A stretch of 64,000 nucleotides of DNA from Buttiauxella izardii. Lineage in GTDB: Bacteria; Pseudomonadota; Gammaproteobacteria; Enterobacterales; Enterobacteriaceae. The notes beneath the pieces are model-generated. The model saw nothing but the letters and a program-made list of their open reading frames with translations, was not told the origin of the DNA and searched no databases. The position numbers and the translations under genes are program-made. The DNA lies in NCBI RefSeq assembly GCF_003601925.1, contig NZ_QZWH01000001.1:144743-208742 (forward strand), read 5' to 3'. Below, in pieces: positions 1 to 7,121 of the stretch; position 1 is the stretch's first letter; each line of letters opens with the position of its first letter.

Positions 1-1148
1 CGCTGCCGGATCCTATTGAACAAGCGATCAAGAAGGGCGATTTGACCGTCGGGGCCGTGCTTTCAGGGAACCGTAACTTTGAAGGGCGCATTCATCCGCT
101 GGTGAAAACCAACTGGCTCGCCTCACCGCCGTTAGTGGTGGCTTATGCGCTGGCGGGGAATATGAACGTCAATCTGACTACCGATCCGCTGGGGCACGAT
201 CGCAAAGGCGATCCGGTTTATCTCAAAGATATTTGGCCGAGCAGCCAGGAAATTGCCCGCGCGGTCGCACAAGTTTCAACGGAAATGTTCCACAAAGAAT
301 ATGCTGAAGTCTTTGAAGGAACGCCTGAATGGCAAAACATTGAGGTGGATCGTTCGAATACTTACGGCTGGCAAAGTGACTCCACTTACATCCGTCTGTC
401 GCCATTCTTTGATGATATGGAAGCTACGCCGAAACCCGTGCAGGACATTCATGGCGCGCGCGTTCTGGCCATTCTGGGCGATTCGGTCACCACCGACCAT
501 ATTTCGCCTGCCGGTAGCATCAAGCCAGACAGTCCGGCGGGGCGTTATCTGCAAAACCATGGCGTTGAGCGCAAAGACTTCAACTCCTACGGTTCACGTC
601 GCGGCAACCATGAAGTGATGATGCGCGGTACTTTCGCCAACATTCGTATTCGTAATGAAATGGTGCCCGGCGTGGAAGGTGGCATGACGCGCTTGCTGCC
701 GGGGGAAGAGGTTATCTCGATTTACGATGCGGCAATGAAATACCGCGATAAAGGGATCCCTTTGGCTGTGTTCGCCGGTAAAGAATATGGCTCGGGTTCC
801 AGCCGTGACTGGGCGGCGAAAGGGCCACGTTTGCTGGGCGTGCGGGTCGTTATCGCTGAATCCTTCGAGCGTATTCACCGCTCAAACCTGATTGGTATGG
901 GGATTTTGCCGTTGGAGTTCCCGCAAGGCGTGACGCGTAAAACGTTGGGTCTGACGGGGGAAGAGTTTATTGATATCAGCGGCCTGAACGACCTGGTGCC
1001 AGGCGCGACGGTGCCGGTGTCATTAACCTTTGCTGACGGTAGAAAAGAGGTGGTTGAGTGTCGCTGCCGAATTGATACCGGCAATGAACTGACGTACTTC
1101 AAAAACGATGGCATCTTGCATTACGTGATTCGTAACATGCTGAACTAG
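1..1148 (+). CDS. acnA: Aconitate hydratase A, C-terminal part (5' end outside window)
   Basis: Carboxy-terminal part of aconitase A, which isomerises citrate and isocitrate in the TCA and glyoxylate cycles in the cytoplasm using a [4Fe-4S] cluster. The frame is open from base 3 to the stop at 1146-1148, about 381 codons of a family usually near 890 residues; the start and the cluster cysteines lie to the left. Visible are the block VLSGNRNFEGR and the C-terminal swivel domain with GSGSSRDWAAKG (substrate-binding Ser-Arg) and SFERIHRSNLIGMG. The swivel at the C-terminus marks the AcnA/IRP type, not AcnB, and ribA next door matches the E. coli acnA neighbourhood. No frameshift is seen in the visible part. 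Confidence 0.97.
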   Translation, partial: LPDPIEQAIKKGDLTVGAVLSGNRNFEGRIHPLVKTNWLASPPLVVAYALAGNMNVNLTTDPLGHDRKGDPVYLKDIWPSSQEIARAVAQVSTEMFHKEYAEVFEGTPEWQNIEVDRSNTYGWQSDSTYIRLSPFFDDMEATPKPVQDIHGARVLAILGDSVTTDHISPAGSIKPDSPAGRYLQNHGVERKDFNSYGSRRGNHEVMMRGTFANIRIRNEMVPGVEGGMTRLLPGEEVISIYDAAMKYRDKGIPLAVFAGKEYGSGSSRDWAAKGPRLLGVRVVIAESFERIHRSNLIGMGILPLEFPQGVTRKTLGLTGEEFIDISGLNDLVPGATVPVSLTFADGRKEVVECRCRIDTGNELTYFKNDGILHYVIRNMLN

Positions 1149-1150
1149 CG

Positions 1151-1180
1151 AAAATTCTCCCCCAGCGATGGGGGAGAAAA
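1151..1180. terminator. Bidirectional hairpin terminator between acnA and ribA
   Basis: A perfect 10-bp stem (TTCTCCCCCA / TGGGGGAGAA) with a GCGA loop lies between the convergent acnA and ribA stops. On the minus strand it is followed by ATTTTC, so it best serves ribA; on the plus strand the tail is AAAA-C, a weaker end for acnA. Confidence 0.8.
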
Positions 1181-1184
1181 CGGC

Positions 1185-1778
1185 TTAATCTTTGGAGAGA
1201 AGGTGGCCCATTTTGGCCGCTTTGGTATCCAGATAATGCGCGTTCTTCGGGTTGCGTCCCACAATCAGCGGGACTCGCTCAGTGATATTAATTCCTGCCT
1301 CAGACAGAATCTCAACCTTTTGCGGATTATTGGTCAGCAAGCGCACGGCATTAATGCCCAATAATTTAAACATGTCAGCGCAGAGCGTGAAGTCGCGCTC
1401 ATCGGCAGCAAAACCGAGCTGGTGGTTGGCTTCCACGGTGTCGTAGCCTTTATCCTGCAACGCATAGGCGCGGATTTTATTCAGCAGACCAATGTTTCGA
1501 CCTTCCTGGCGGTGATACAGCAACACACCACGGCCTTCTTCGGCAATTTGAGTCAGCGCAGCTTCAAGCTGGAAACCGCAGTCGCAGCGCAGGCTGAAAA
1601 GGGCATCGCCCGTCAGACACTCTGAATGTACGCGCGCCAGAACAGAATCATTTCCAGTAATGTCACCAAAAACCAAAGCAACGTGATCTTGCCCGGTTGC
1701 CAGTTCTTCAAAACCCACCATCAGGAAATCGCCCCATGGGGTTGGCAGTTTGGCTTCTGCCACACGTTTAAGCTGCAT
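1185..1778 (-). CDS. ribA: GTP cyclohydrolase II
   Basis: Converts GTP to 2,5-diamino-6-ribosylamino-4(3H)-pyrimidinone 5'-phosphate, formate and pyrophosphate, the first committed step of riboflavin synthesis; cytoplasmic zinc enzyme. The 197-residue protein has the family length (196 in E. coli). The zinc ligands Cys54, Cys65 and Cys67 are present in [17 protein letters not shown], followed by the catalytic stretch [11 protein letters not shown]. Start ATG at 1778 has GGAG about 8 bases upstream. It is a stand-alone RibA, not fused to RibB. It is convergent with acnA and divergent from pgpB across a 222-bp gap in which I see no riboswitch-like structure. Confidence 0.97.
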   Translation of the reverse strand: MQLKRVAEAKLPTPWGDFLMVGFEELATGQDHVALVFGDITGNDSVLARVHSECLTGDALFSLRCDCGFQLEAALTQIAEEGRGVLLYHRQEGRNIGLLNKIRAYALQDKGYDTVEANHQLGFAADERDFTLCADMFKLLGINAVRLLTNNPQKVEILSEAGINITERVPLIVGRNPKNAHYLDTKAAKMGHLLSKD

Positions 1779-2000
1779 GTGATTCTCCAGGTACTCAATT
1801 GGCTCACGAAGTAAAGACTCGCGTGATACCTGCCAGCTTTCTGGCTTGTTAAATTACTTCGGGCTATTTTGCCACAACGCCGGGCACTTCGCCTAATTGG
1901 CTGGGCGCACTCCTATTTTTACGCGTAAAGGTACGCCACGTTTTCCCATCGGTGCGCTTTATCGGGTATTCTTAATGCTCAAATTGCATAAGGAAAAGTG

Positions 2001-2765
2001 ATGCGGGCAATAGCGAAACGAACAACGATTGGGGCCGGAATACTTTTAATCATGCCGATGGCCGTCTGGATCTCAGGCTGGCAATGGGTTCCTGGTGCGC
2101 AGGGCGCCTGGCTTAAAATGATGTATTGGGTGACAGAAACCGTGACCCAACCCTGGGGCATCATTACCCATGTTTGTTTGTGTGCCTGGTTTTTATGGTG
2201 CCTGAGGTTTCGCCTAAAAGCGGCTGTCATGTTATTTGCCATCCTCGGCGCGGCTATTCTCGTTGGGCAGGGGGTTAAATCTGTCATTAAAGATAAAGTC
2301 CAGGAGCCTCGTCCTTTCGTAGTATGGCTGGAAAAAACACAACATATTCCGACAGATGAGTTCTACAATTTAAAACGTAAGCAACGCAGTGAACTGGTAA
2401 AAAGTCAGCTTGAGTCGCAGTCGCAAGTGCCGGGGTGGTTGCGTAAACACTGGCAAAAAGAGACGGGCTTTGCTTTCCCTTCTGGCCACACCATGTTTGC
2501 GGCGAGTTGGGCATTATTGGGCGTGGGTCTTTTATGGCCGCGTAGACGCACCTGGACCATTGCGCTGTTATTAGTTTGGGCTACCGGTGTGATGGGGAGC
2601 CGTATGGTGCTCGGTATGCACTGGCCGCGCGATTTAGTGGTCGCAACATTAATCTCCTGGATATTAATTACCCTGGCGACCTGGCTTGCTCAGAAAATAT
2701 GCGGGCCGCTATCGCCGCCAAGGCAAGAAGCTGAGGAAATAGCCGAACGAGACGCTGAACCTTGA
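2001..2765 (+). CDS. pgpB: Phosphatidylglycerophosphatase B / undecaprenyl pyrophosphate phosphatase
   Basis: Inner-membrane PAP2-family phosphatase acting on phosphatidylglycerol phosphate and undecaprenyl pyrophosphate, with its active site on the periplasmic side. The three PAP2 motifs are present: KDKVQEPRP (C1), PSGH with His163 (C2), and SRMVLGMHWPRD with His207 and Asp211 (C3). Several hydrophobic helices surround them. I start at ATG 2001 (254 residues, the E. coli length) with AAGGA at 1990-1994; a GTG directly before it at 1998 would add one residue. Divergent from ribA; its stop overlaps the -35 element of the putative lapA heat-shock promoter. Confidence 0.95.
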   Translation: MRAIAKRTTIGAGILLIMPMAVWISGWQWVPGAQGAWLKMMYWVTETVTQPWGIITHVCLCAWFLWCLRFRLKAAVMLFAILGAAILVGQGVKSVIKDKVQEPRPFVVWLEKTQHIPTDEFYNLKRKQRSELVKSQLESQSQVPGWLRKHWQKETGFAFPSGHTMFAASWALLGVGLLWPRRRTWTIALLLVWATGVMGSRMVLGMHWPRDLVVATLISWILITLATWLAQKICGPLSPPRQEAEEIAERDAEP

Positions 2766-2788
2766 GAATCTTGATTTAATCCCCATTT
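2761..2788 (+). promoter_or_regulatory. Candidate sigma-32 promoter for lapAB
   Basis: CTTGAGA (2761-2767) and CCCCATTT (2781-2788) are separated by 13 bases, matching the heat-shock consensus CTTGAAA-N13/14-CCCCATNT closely. The -35 element overlaps the pgpB stop codon and the site is about 120 bases before lapA. In E. coli lapAB is reported to have heat-shock-dependent transcription, which fits. Confidence 0.6.
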
Positions 2789-2905
2789 CTTATGAATTGG
2801 ACGTCGCTAATGGATTCCACGAACCACAGGGAAATGGTAGTTTATACAGTTGGAAATGCATTAGGGCATAATTTAGTCGCGTAAGACCACATGACGGGAA
2901 GTAAT

Positions 2906-3211
2906 GTGAAATATTTATTCATTTTCTTACTGGTGCTAGCGATATTTGTGATTTCTGTCACTCTGGGCGCGCAAAACGATCAGGTTGTACATTTCAATTA
3001 TCTGTTGGCACAAGGCGAGTATCGCGTCTCCACCTTACTGGCGACTCTTTTTGCTGCGGGTTTTTTACTGGGCTGGATGATTTGTGGCCTGTTCTGGTTG
3101 CGTTTGCGTGTTTCAATTGCCCGCGCCGATCGCAAGATCAAACGCCTCGAACAGCAAATTAGCACCGCTTCTGACGCCACCACAGTGGTTGTACCGGCTG
3201 TGAAGGAATAA
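2906..3211 (+). CDS. lapA: Lipopolysaccharide assembly protein A
   Basis: Small inner-membrane protein that works with LapB in lipopolysaccharide assembly and control of LpxC level. It has two hydrophobic helices (about residues 2-20 and 40-62, the second containing LFAAGFLLGWMICGLFW) and a basic coiled tail with RADRKIKRLEQQ. I choose the GTG at 2906 (101 residues; E. coli protein 102), preceded by GGGAAG at 2896-2901. An in-frame ATG at 2891 would add five residues but has no ribosome-binding site. lapB starts six bases after the stop, so the two form an operon. Confidence 0.9.
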   Translation: MKYLFIFLLVLAIFVISVTLGAQNDQVVHFNYLLAQGEYRVSTLLATLFAAGFLLGWMICGLFWLRLRVSIARADRKIKRLEQQISTASDATTVVVPAVKE

Positions 3212-3217
3212 CCTGCC

Positions 3218-4387
3218 ATGCTGGAATTGTTGTTTCTGCTGCTGCCTATTGCTGCCGCTTATGGCTGGTACATGGGGCGCAGAAGCGCGCATCAAGACAA
3301 GCAACAAGAAGCTAACCGCCTGTCGCGTGATTACGTGGCGGGGGTTAACTTTTTGCTGTCTAACCAGCAAGATAAAGCCGTAGATTTATTCCTCGACATG
3401 CTCAAAGAGGATACCAGCACCGTTGAGGCTCACCTCACGCTGGGTAACCTGTTCCGTTCTCGCGGTGAAGTTGACCGCGCCATTCGTATCCACCAGTCAT
3501 TAATGGAAAGTGCCTCGTTAACTTACGAGCAGCGCCTGCTGGCGGTTCAGCAGCTGGGCCGTGACTATATGGCTGCCGGTTTGTACGACCGCGCAGAGGA
3601 TATGTTTGGGCAATTGATCGACGAAACAGATTTCCGCATTGGTGCCTTGCAACAATTGCTGCTGATTCATCAGGCCACCAGCGACTGGCAAAAAGCCATT
3701 GATGTCGCCGAACGTCTGGTGAAGCTGGGTAAAGATAAACAGCGTACCGAAATTGCACACTTCTACTGCGAGCAAGCTTTGCAACTGATGGGCAGCGACG
3801 ATCTTGATCGCGCCATGTCGCTGCTGAAGAAGGGCGCAGCGGCAGATAAAAACTGCGCACGGGTTTCCATCATGATGGGCCGAATTTTCATGGCTCGAAA
3901 TGAATACGCAAAAGCGGTTGAATCACTACAGCGCGTAATCAATCAAGATAGCGAGCTTGTGAGCGAAACCCTCGAAATGCTCCAGACCTGCTATCAACAA
4001 CTGGATAAACCGGAAGAGTGGGAGACATTCCTCAAACGTTGTGTTGAAGAGAATACGGGTGCCGGGGCAGAACTGATGCTGGCGGAAATCCTTGAGCACA
4101 AAGAAGGGTCTGAAGTGGCGCAAGTTTATATTAATCGCCAGCTTCAGCGCCATCCCACTATGCGAGTGTTCCACCGTCTGATGGATTACCACTTGCAAGA
4201 AGCGGAAGAAGGGCGCGCGAAAGAAAGCCTGATGGTGTTACGAAACATGGTTGGCGAGCAAGTGCGCACCAAACCGCGTTATCGTTGCCAGAAGTGCGGG
4301 TTTACGGCTTTCACCATGTACTGGCATTGCCCATCTTGCCGTGCATGGTCAACCATTAAACCAATACGTGGCCTGGACGGGCAATAA
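3218..4387 (+). CDS. lapB: Lipopolysaccharide assembly protein B (TPR protein)
   Basis: Essential adaptor in enterics that promotes FtsH degradation of LpxC and so balances lipopolysaccharide against phospholipid synthesis. The 389 residues equal the E. coli length. An N-terminal membrane anchor (residues about 1-20) is followed by a series of tetratricopeptide repeats (for example AHLTLGNLFRSRGEVDRAIRIHQ) and a C-terminal rubredoxin-type zinc site formed by Cys357, Cys360, Cys371 and Cys374 (CQKC and CPSC). All four cysteines are present. Operon with lapA; pyrF follows after about 200 bases. Confidence 0.97.
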   Translation: MLELLFLLLPIAAAYGWYMGRRSAHQDKQQEANRLSRDYVAGVNFLLSNQQDKAVDLFLDMLKEDTSTVEAHLTLGNLFRSRGEVDRAIRIHQSLMESASLTYEQRLLAVQQLGRDYMAAGLYDRAEDMFGQLIDETDFRIGALQQLLLIHQATSDWQKAIDVAERLVKLGKDKQRTEIAHFYCEQALQLMGSDDLDRAMSLLKKGAAADKNCARVSIMMGRIFMARNEYAKAVESLQRVINQDSELVSETLEMLQTCYQQLDKPEEWETFLKRCVEENTGAGAELMLAEILEHKEGSEVAQVYINRQLQRHPTMRVFHRLMDYHLQEAEEGRAKESLMVLRNMVGEQVRTKPRYRCQKCGFTAFTMYWHCPSCRAWSTIKPIRGLDGQ

Positions 4388-4591
4388 CGCGTCGATGCCT
4401 TAAGTTATAAAAAAAGCCCGTACTTTAGTTACAACATACTTATATTTATTAAGCTTACGGATACTTCGGCACCGAGTCGTTTATGCCATGCAGTGTGCAA
4501 TGGCAGCTGTGATTTTCTGCCCACCGCGAGTAGAATGCTTGCCGTTTATCTCTTGCGCCTCGATGGTGCCCAACAGTCAGAAGGTTTAGCC

Positions 4592-5329
4592 ATGAATTCA
4601 ACCGCATCCTCCTCCTCCCGTGTTGCCACCGATTCCCCTATAGTCGTTGCACTTGATTACGATAATCGTGATAACGCTTTGGCTTTCATTGATCGCATCG
4701 ACCCGCGTGATTGCCGTCTGAAAGTGGGCAAAGAGATGTTTACTCTGTTTGGGCCGCAACTGGTGCGTGATATCCAACAGCGTGGTTTCGATGTTTTTCT
4801 CGACCTGAAATTTCACGATATCCCGAATACCACGGCGCGAGCGGTTGCGGCAGCAGCGGAACTTGGCGTGTGGATGGTGAACGTTCATGCCAGCGGCGGG
4901 GCGCGCATGATGAGTGCGGCGCGAGAAGCATTACAACCATTTGGCAAAGACGCGCCACTGCTGATTGCTGTGACCGTTCTGACCAGTATGGAAGCCAGTG
5001 ATCTGGCCGATCTCGGTATCACCACCACGCCTGCGGAATATGCAGAACGTCTGGCGCGTTTAACGCAAAATTGCGGGTTAGATGGCGTGGTATGTTCAGC
5101 TCATGAAGCTGTACGTTTCAAATCTGAACTGGGCAAGGCGTTTAAACTGATTACTCCAGGCATTCGTCCGGCAGGAAGTGACGCAGGCGATCAGCGCCGC
5201 ATCATGACGCCGCAACAAGCACAGAGTGCAGGAGTCGATTACATGGTAATTGGACGCCCGATCACCCAATCTGCAAATCCAGCTCAGACTCTGCGTGAAA
5301 TCCGTGAGTCATTACAGCAGGGGGCATGA
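4592..5329 (+). CDS. pyrF: Orotidine 5'-phosphate decarboxylase
   Basis: Last step of UMP synthesis: decarboxylation of OMP, cytoplasmic TIM-barrel dimer. The catalytic D-x-K-x-x-D array is Asp71, Lys73, Asp76 in [12 protein letters not shown]; the phosphate-binding C-terminal part [14 protein letters not shown] and VIGRPIT is intact. The frame is open upstream to 4493, but ATG 4592 gives 245 residues as in E. coli and has AAGG seven bases before it. The stop TGA overlaps the yciH start (TGATG), so the two are translationally coupled. The 204-bp gap to lapB has no clear terminator hairpin. Confidence 0.97.
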   Translation: MNSTASSSSRVATDSPIVVALDYDNRDNALAFIDRIDPRDCRLKVGKEMFTLFGPQLVRDIQQRGFDVFLDLKFHDIPNTTARAVAAAAELGVWMVNVHASGGARMMSAAREALQPFGKDAPLLIAVTVLTSMEASDLADLGITTTPAEYAERLARLTQNCGLDGVVCSAHEAVRFKSELGKAFKLITPGIRPAGSDAGDQRRIMTPQQAQSAGVDYMVIGRPITQSANPAQTLREIRESLQQGA

Positions 5330-5655
5330 TGAAAGACGACAACAGCCGTTTAGTTTATTCCACCGAAACAGGCCGTATTGACGAACCCAAAGCCGCACCG
5401 GTTCGCGAAAAGGGGGATGGCATCGTTCGCATTCAGCGCCAGACTTCTGGCCGTAAAGGCAAGGGCGTATGCCTGATCACCGGAATTGATGCAGATGACG
5501 CCACGCTTACGGCAATCGCCGCAGAACTTAAGAAAAAGTGCGGCTGCGGTGGCTCACTGAAAGATGGCGTTATTGAAATTCAGGGCGACAAACGCGACCT
5601 GATTAAATCGCTGCTGGAAGCGAAAGGCATGAAGGTAAAATTAGCAGGCGGTTGA
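5329..5655 (+). CDS. yciH: SUI1/eIF1-family translation factor YciH
   Basis: Small SUI1-fold protein related to eukaryotic initiation factor eIF1; in E. coli it has been linked to discrimination at translation initiation. It has the conserved core QTSGRKGKGVCLITG, the cysteine pair KKCGCGG and the C-terminal IQGDKRD and KGMKVKLAGG. ATG 5329 gives 108 residues, the E. coli length; the preceding ATG at 5326 adds one Met. The start overlaps the pyrF stop by one base, and CAGGGGG just upstream can act as ribosome-binding site. A strong hairpin terminator follows. Confidence 0.95.
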   Translation: MKDDNSRLVYSTETGRIDEPKAAPVREKGDGIVRIQRQTSGRKGKGVCLITGIDADDATLTAIAAELKKKCGCGGSLKDGVIEIQGDKRDLIKSLLEAKGMKVKLAGG

Positions 5656-5666
5656 TTTATCTAAAC

Positions 5667-5689
5667 TATACCCAAAATAATTTGAGTTG
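5667..5689. repeat. 23-bp dispersed element, copy 1
   Basis: The segment begins TATACCCAAAATAATTTGAG. Its reverse complement matches 42351-42373, behind ompG, at 21 of 23 positions. Both copies lie just downstream of a gene and before its terminator, so it looks like a dispersed intergenic repeat. Confidence 0.6.
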
Positions 5690-5698
5690 AAAATAGTT

Positions 5699-5730
5699 AG
5701 GCCACGGTAAATATACCGTGGCCTTTATTA
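5699..5730 (+). terminator. Terminator of pyrF-yciH
   Basis: Perfect 10-bp stem GGCCACGGTA / TACCGTGGCC (5700-5709 with 5714-5723), loop AATA, followed by TTTATTA. It ends the pyrF-yciH transcript; osmB lies beyond on the other strand. Confidence 0.85.
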
Positions 5731-5808
5731 TGACTGCTGTAAGTCAGACCTGAATATTAACGCTTTTATAATTATTCAAAGCAATTAAGCTGTTACTGGC
5801 ATCAAGCT

Positions 5809-6027
5809 TTATTTACCTACCTGATGGCCGATAATACCACCGACTGCTGCACCACCTAATGTACCCAGAGTGCTTCCGTCAGTTAATACAGCACCACCAA
5901 GAGCACCGGCACCTGCACCAATCGCGGTGTTACGGTCACGTTTAGACCAGTTAGAGCAAGCGCTCAGAGACATCGCAACGGTCAAAGCCAGAACAACGGC
6001 GGCAATTTTTTTGTTATTAAAGGTCAT
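5809..6027 (-). CDS. osmB: Osmotically inducible lipoprotein B
   Basis: Small lipoprotein of the cell envelope induced by osmotic stress and stationary phase in E. coli. The 72 residues match the E. coli length. A signal peptide runs to the lipobox LSAC with Cys24 as lipidation site. The mature part is glycine-rich (GAGAGALGGAVL, GGAAVGGIIGHQVG), the glycine-zipper pattern of this family. ATG 6027 is preceded on its strand by a good AGGAGAG box. The 266-bp region upstream (6028-6293) should hold the promoter; I could not assign a specific box with confidence. Confidence 0.95.
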   Translation of the reverse strand: MTFNNKKIAAVVLALTVAMSLSACSNWSKRDRNTAIGAGAGALGGAVLTDGSTLGTLGGAAVGGIIGHQVGK

Positions 6028-6258
6028 AATACTCTCTCCTGAATTATTGATTCACGGAAATAAGTCTCTTTAAAAGTATAGTGGCTAAAGCCTGCTTATA
6101 AAAAGTCTCCGTGAACGGCATGACGATATAAGACCTAAAAGATAACGCCAGTGATTATCACTTCCTGTTATATCGCTATATGAATAGTTTAATTTCTTCA
6201 TCAGATAACAACAGGTAAATAGTCTTAAAGGATGAGCAGGATAATTCTGATAAGAATA

Positions 6259-6281
6259 CTGCCTGCACGGGTGGCAGGCAG
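6259..6281 (-). terminator. Possible terminator of yciT
   Basis: An 8-bp perfect stem CTGCCTGC / GCAGGCAG with a 7-base loop lies just after the yciT stop. The minus-strand tail (TATTCTTA) is only moderately T-rich, so termination efficiency is uncertain. Confidence 0.45.
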
Positions 6282-6293
6282 TTAAAAATGGAA

Positions 6294-7079
6294 TTACTCG
6301 AGGGGGAATTGTTTAACGATGTTAACCTGAACGCCGCTGTCCTGAATCTGCTGAATCTGCTGAATCTGCTGAATCTGCTGCATCGCAAGTTCGCTCAGGC
6401 CATCATCGGTGATCACGCGATTAATGCGTGAGACAGGGCCAAGCGTGTAGGGGTGCATCGCACCAAATTTACTGCTGTCCGTCAGCACGATGGCTTCGCT
6501 GCCTTTTTCCAGCACGGTGTTCACCACATCGGCACGCATCATATCGCGACTGGTAAACCCGGTTTCAGGCAAAAAGCCGTCAATCCCAATGAACGCTTTG
6601 CTGAAATGCACTTGCTGGATAAACTGGCGCGTCAGCGGCCCAACCATGCTTTCACTTTTCTTCTGATAAATCCCGCCAAGCAACACCACTTCGCAATCAG
6701 TATCTTTCAAAAGATGGGCAATGTAGCTGCTTACGGTTATCAGCGTGATTTTTTTCTGCTCGGCTAATGCGCGTGCCAGTAGGGCATTACAGCTACCATT
6801 TTCGATAAAAATAGTCTCGCCGTCGTTAACCAACGTCGCAGCAAAATCAGCAAGTTGACGTTTCAACGAATAATTGTTCATCATTCGCGTTTCAACATCT
6901 TCGCTATCGAGCGGCACAGCGTAACCGTGAGCACGGCGCAGGTAGTTTTTTTTCTCCAGAAGATTGAGATCCTGGCGAATGGTCACTTCTGAAACACCGG
7001 TTGTTTTAGCGAGCGAGGCCACACTCATGCGGCCTTGATCGATAACCATTTGTAAGATTATTTGTTGTCTGGAGTTCAT
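6294..7079 (-). CDS. yciT: DeoR-family transcriptional regulator YciT
   Basis: DeoR-type regulator: an N-terminal winged helix-turn-helix ([20 protein letters not shown]) and a DeoR-C sensor domain related to sugar isomerases ([35 protein letters not shown]). It matches E. coli YciT along most of its length. ATG 7079 gives 261 residues, versus 249 in E. coli; a TTG nine bases upstream is less likely. The C-terminal end differs: it carries a glutamine-rich (IQQ)n run encoded by a 9-bp tandem repeat. It lies 42 bases after the pflF stop on the same strand, so it may be cotranscribed with pflEF here. Its ligand is not known from sequence. Confidence 0.9.
   Translation of the reverse strand: MNSRQQIILQMVIDQGRMSVASLAKTTGVSEVTIRQDLNLLEKKNYLRRAHGYAVPLDSEDVETRMMNNYSLKRQLADFAATLVNDGETIFIENGSCNALLARALAEQKKITLITVSSYIAHLLKDTDCEVVLLGGIYQKKSESMVGPLTRQFIQQVHFSKAFIGIDGFLPETGFTSRDMMRADVVNTVLEKGSEAIVLTDSSKFGAMHPYTLGPVSRINRVITDDGLSELAMQQIQQIQQIQQIQDSGVQVNIVKQFPLE
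6342..6377. repeat. 9-bp tandem repeat inside yciT
   Basis: Four perfect copies of CTGAATCTG in a row, followed by a degenerate copy beginning at 6378. Read on the minus strand it encodes repeated Gln-Ile-Gln units near the C-terminus of YciT. The 9-bp unit keeps the frame, so copy-number change would alter length without breaking the gene. Confidence 0.9.
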
Positions 7080-7121
7080 GTCAGCCAATTATGGGCGGTG
7101 CTTAATGCACCGCCGGGATTA

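Noticed and set aside
1779..2000. FMN riboswitch upstream of ribA
   Set aside because: No RFN-element sequence blocks could be recognised in the ribA-pgpB gap.
6248..6266. Possible RcsB box (TAAGAATACTGCC) upstream of osmB
   Set aside because: It is over 200 bases from osmB and overlaps the yciT hairpin; the match is too weak to claim.
6342..6380. Short tandem repeat considered as a CRISPR array
   Set aside because: 9-bp units without spacers, in a coding region, no cas genes.
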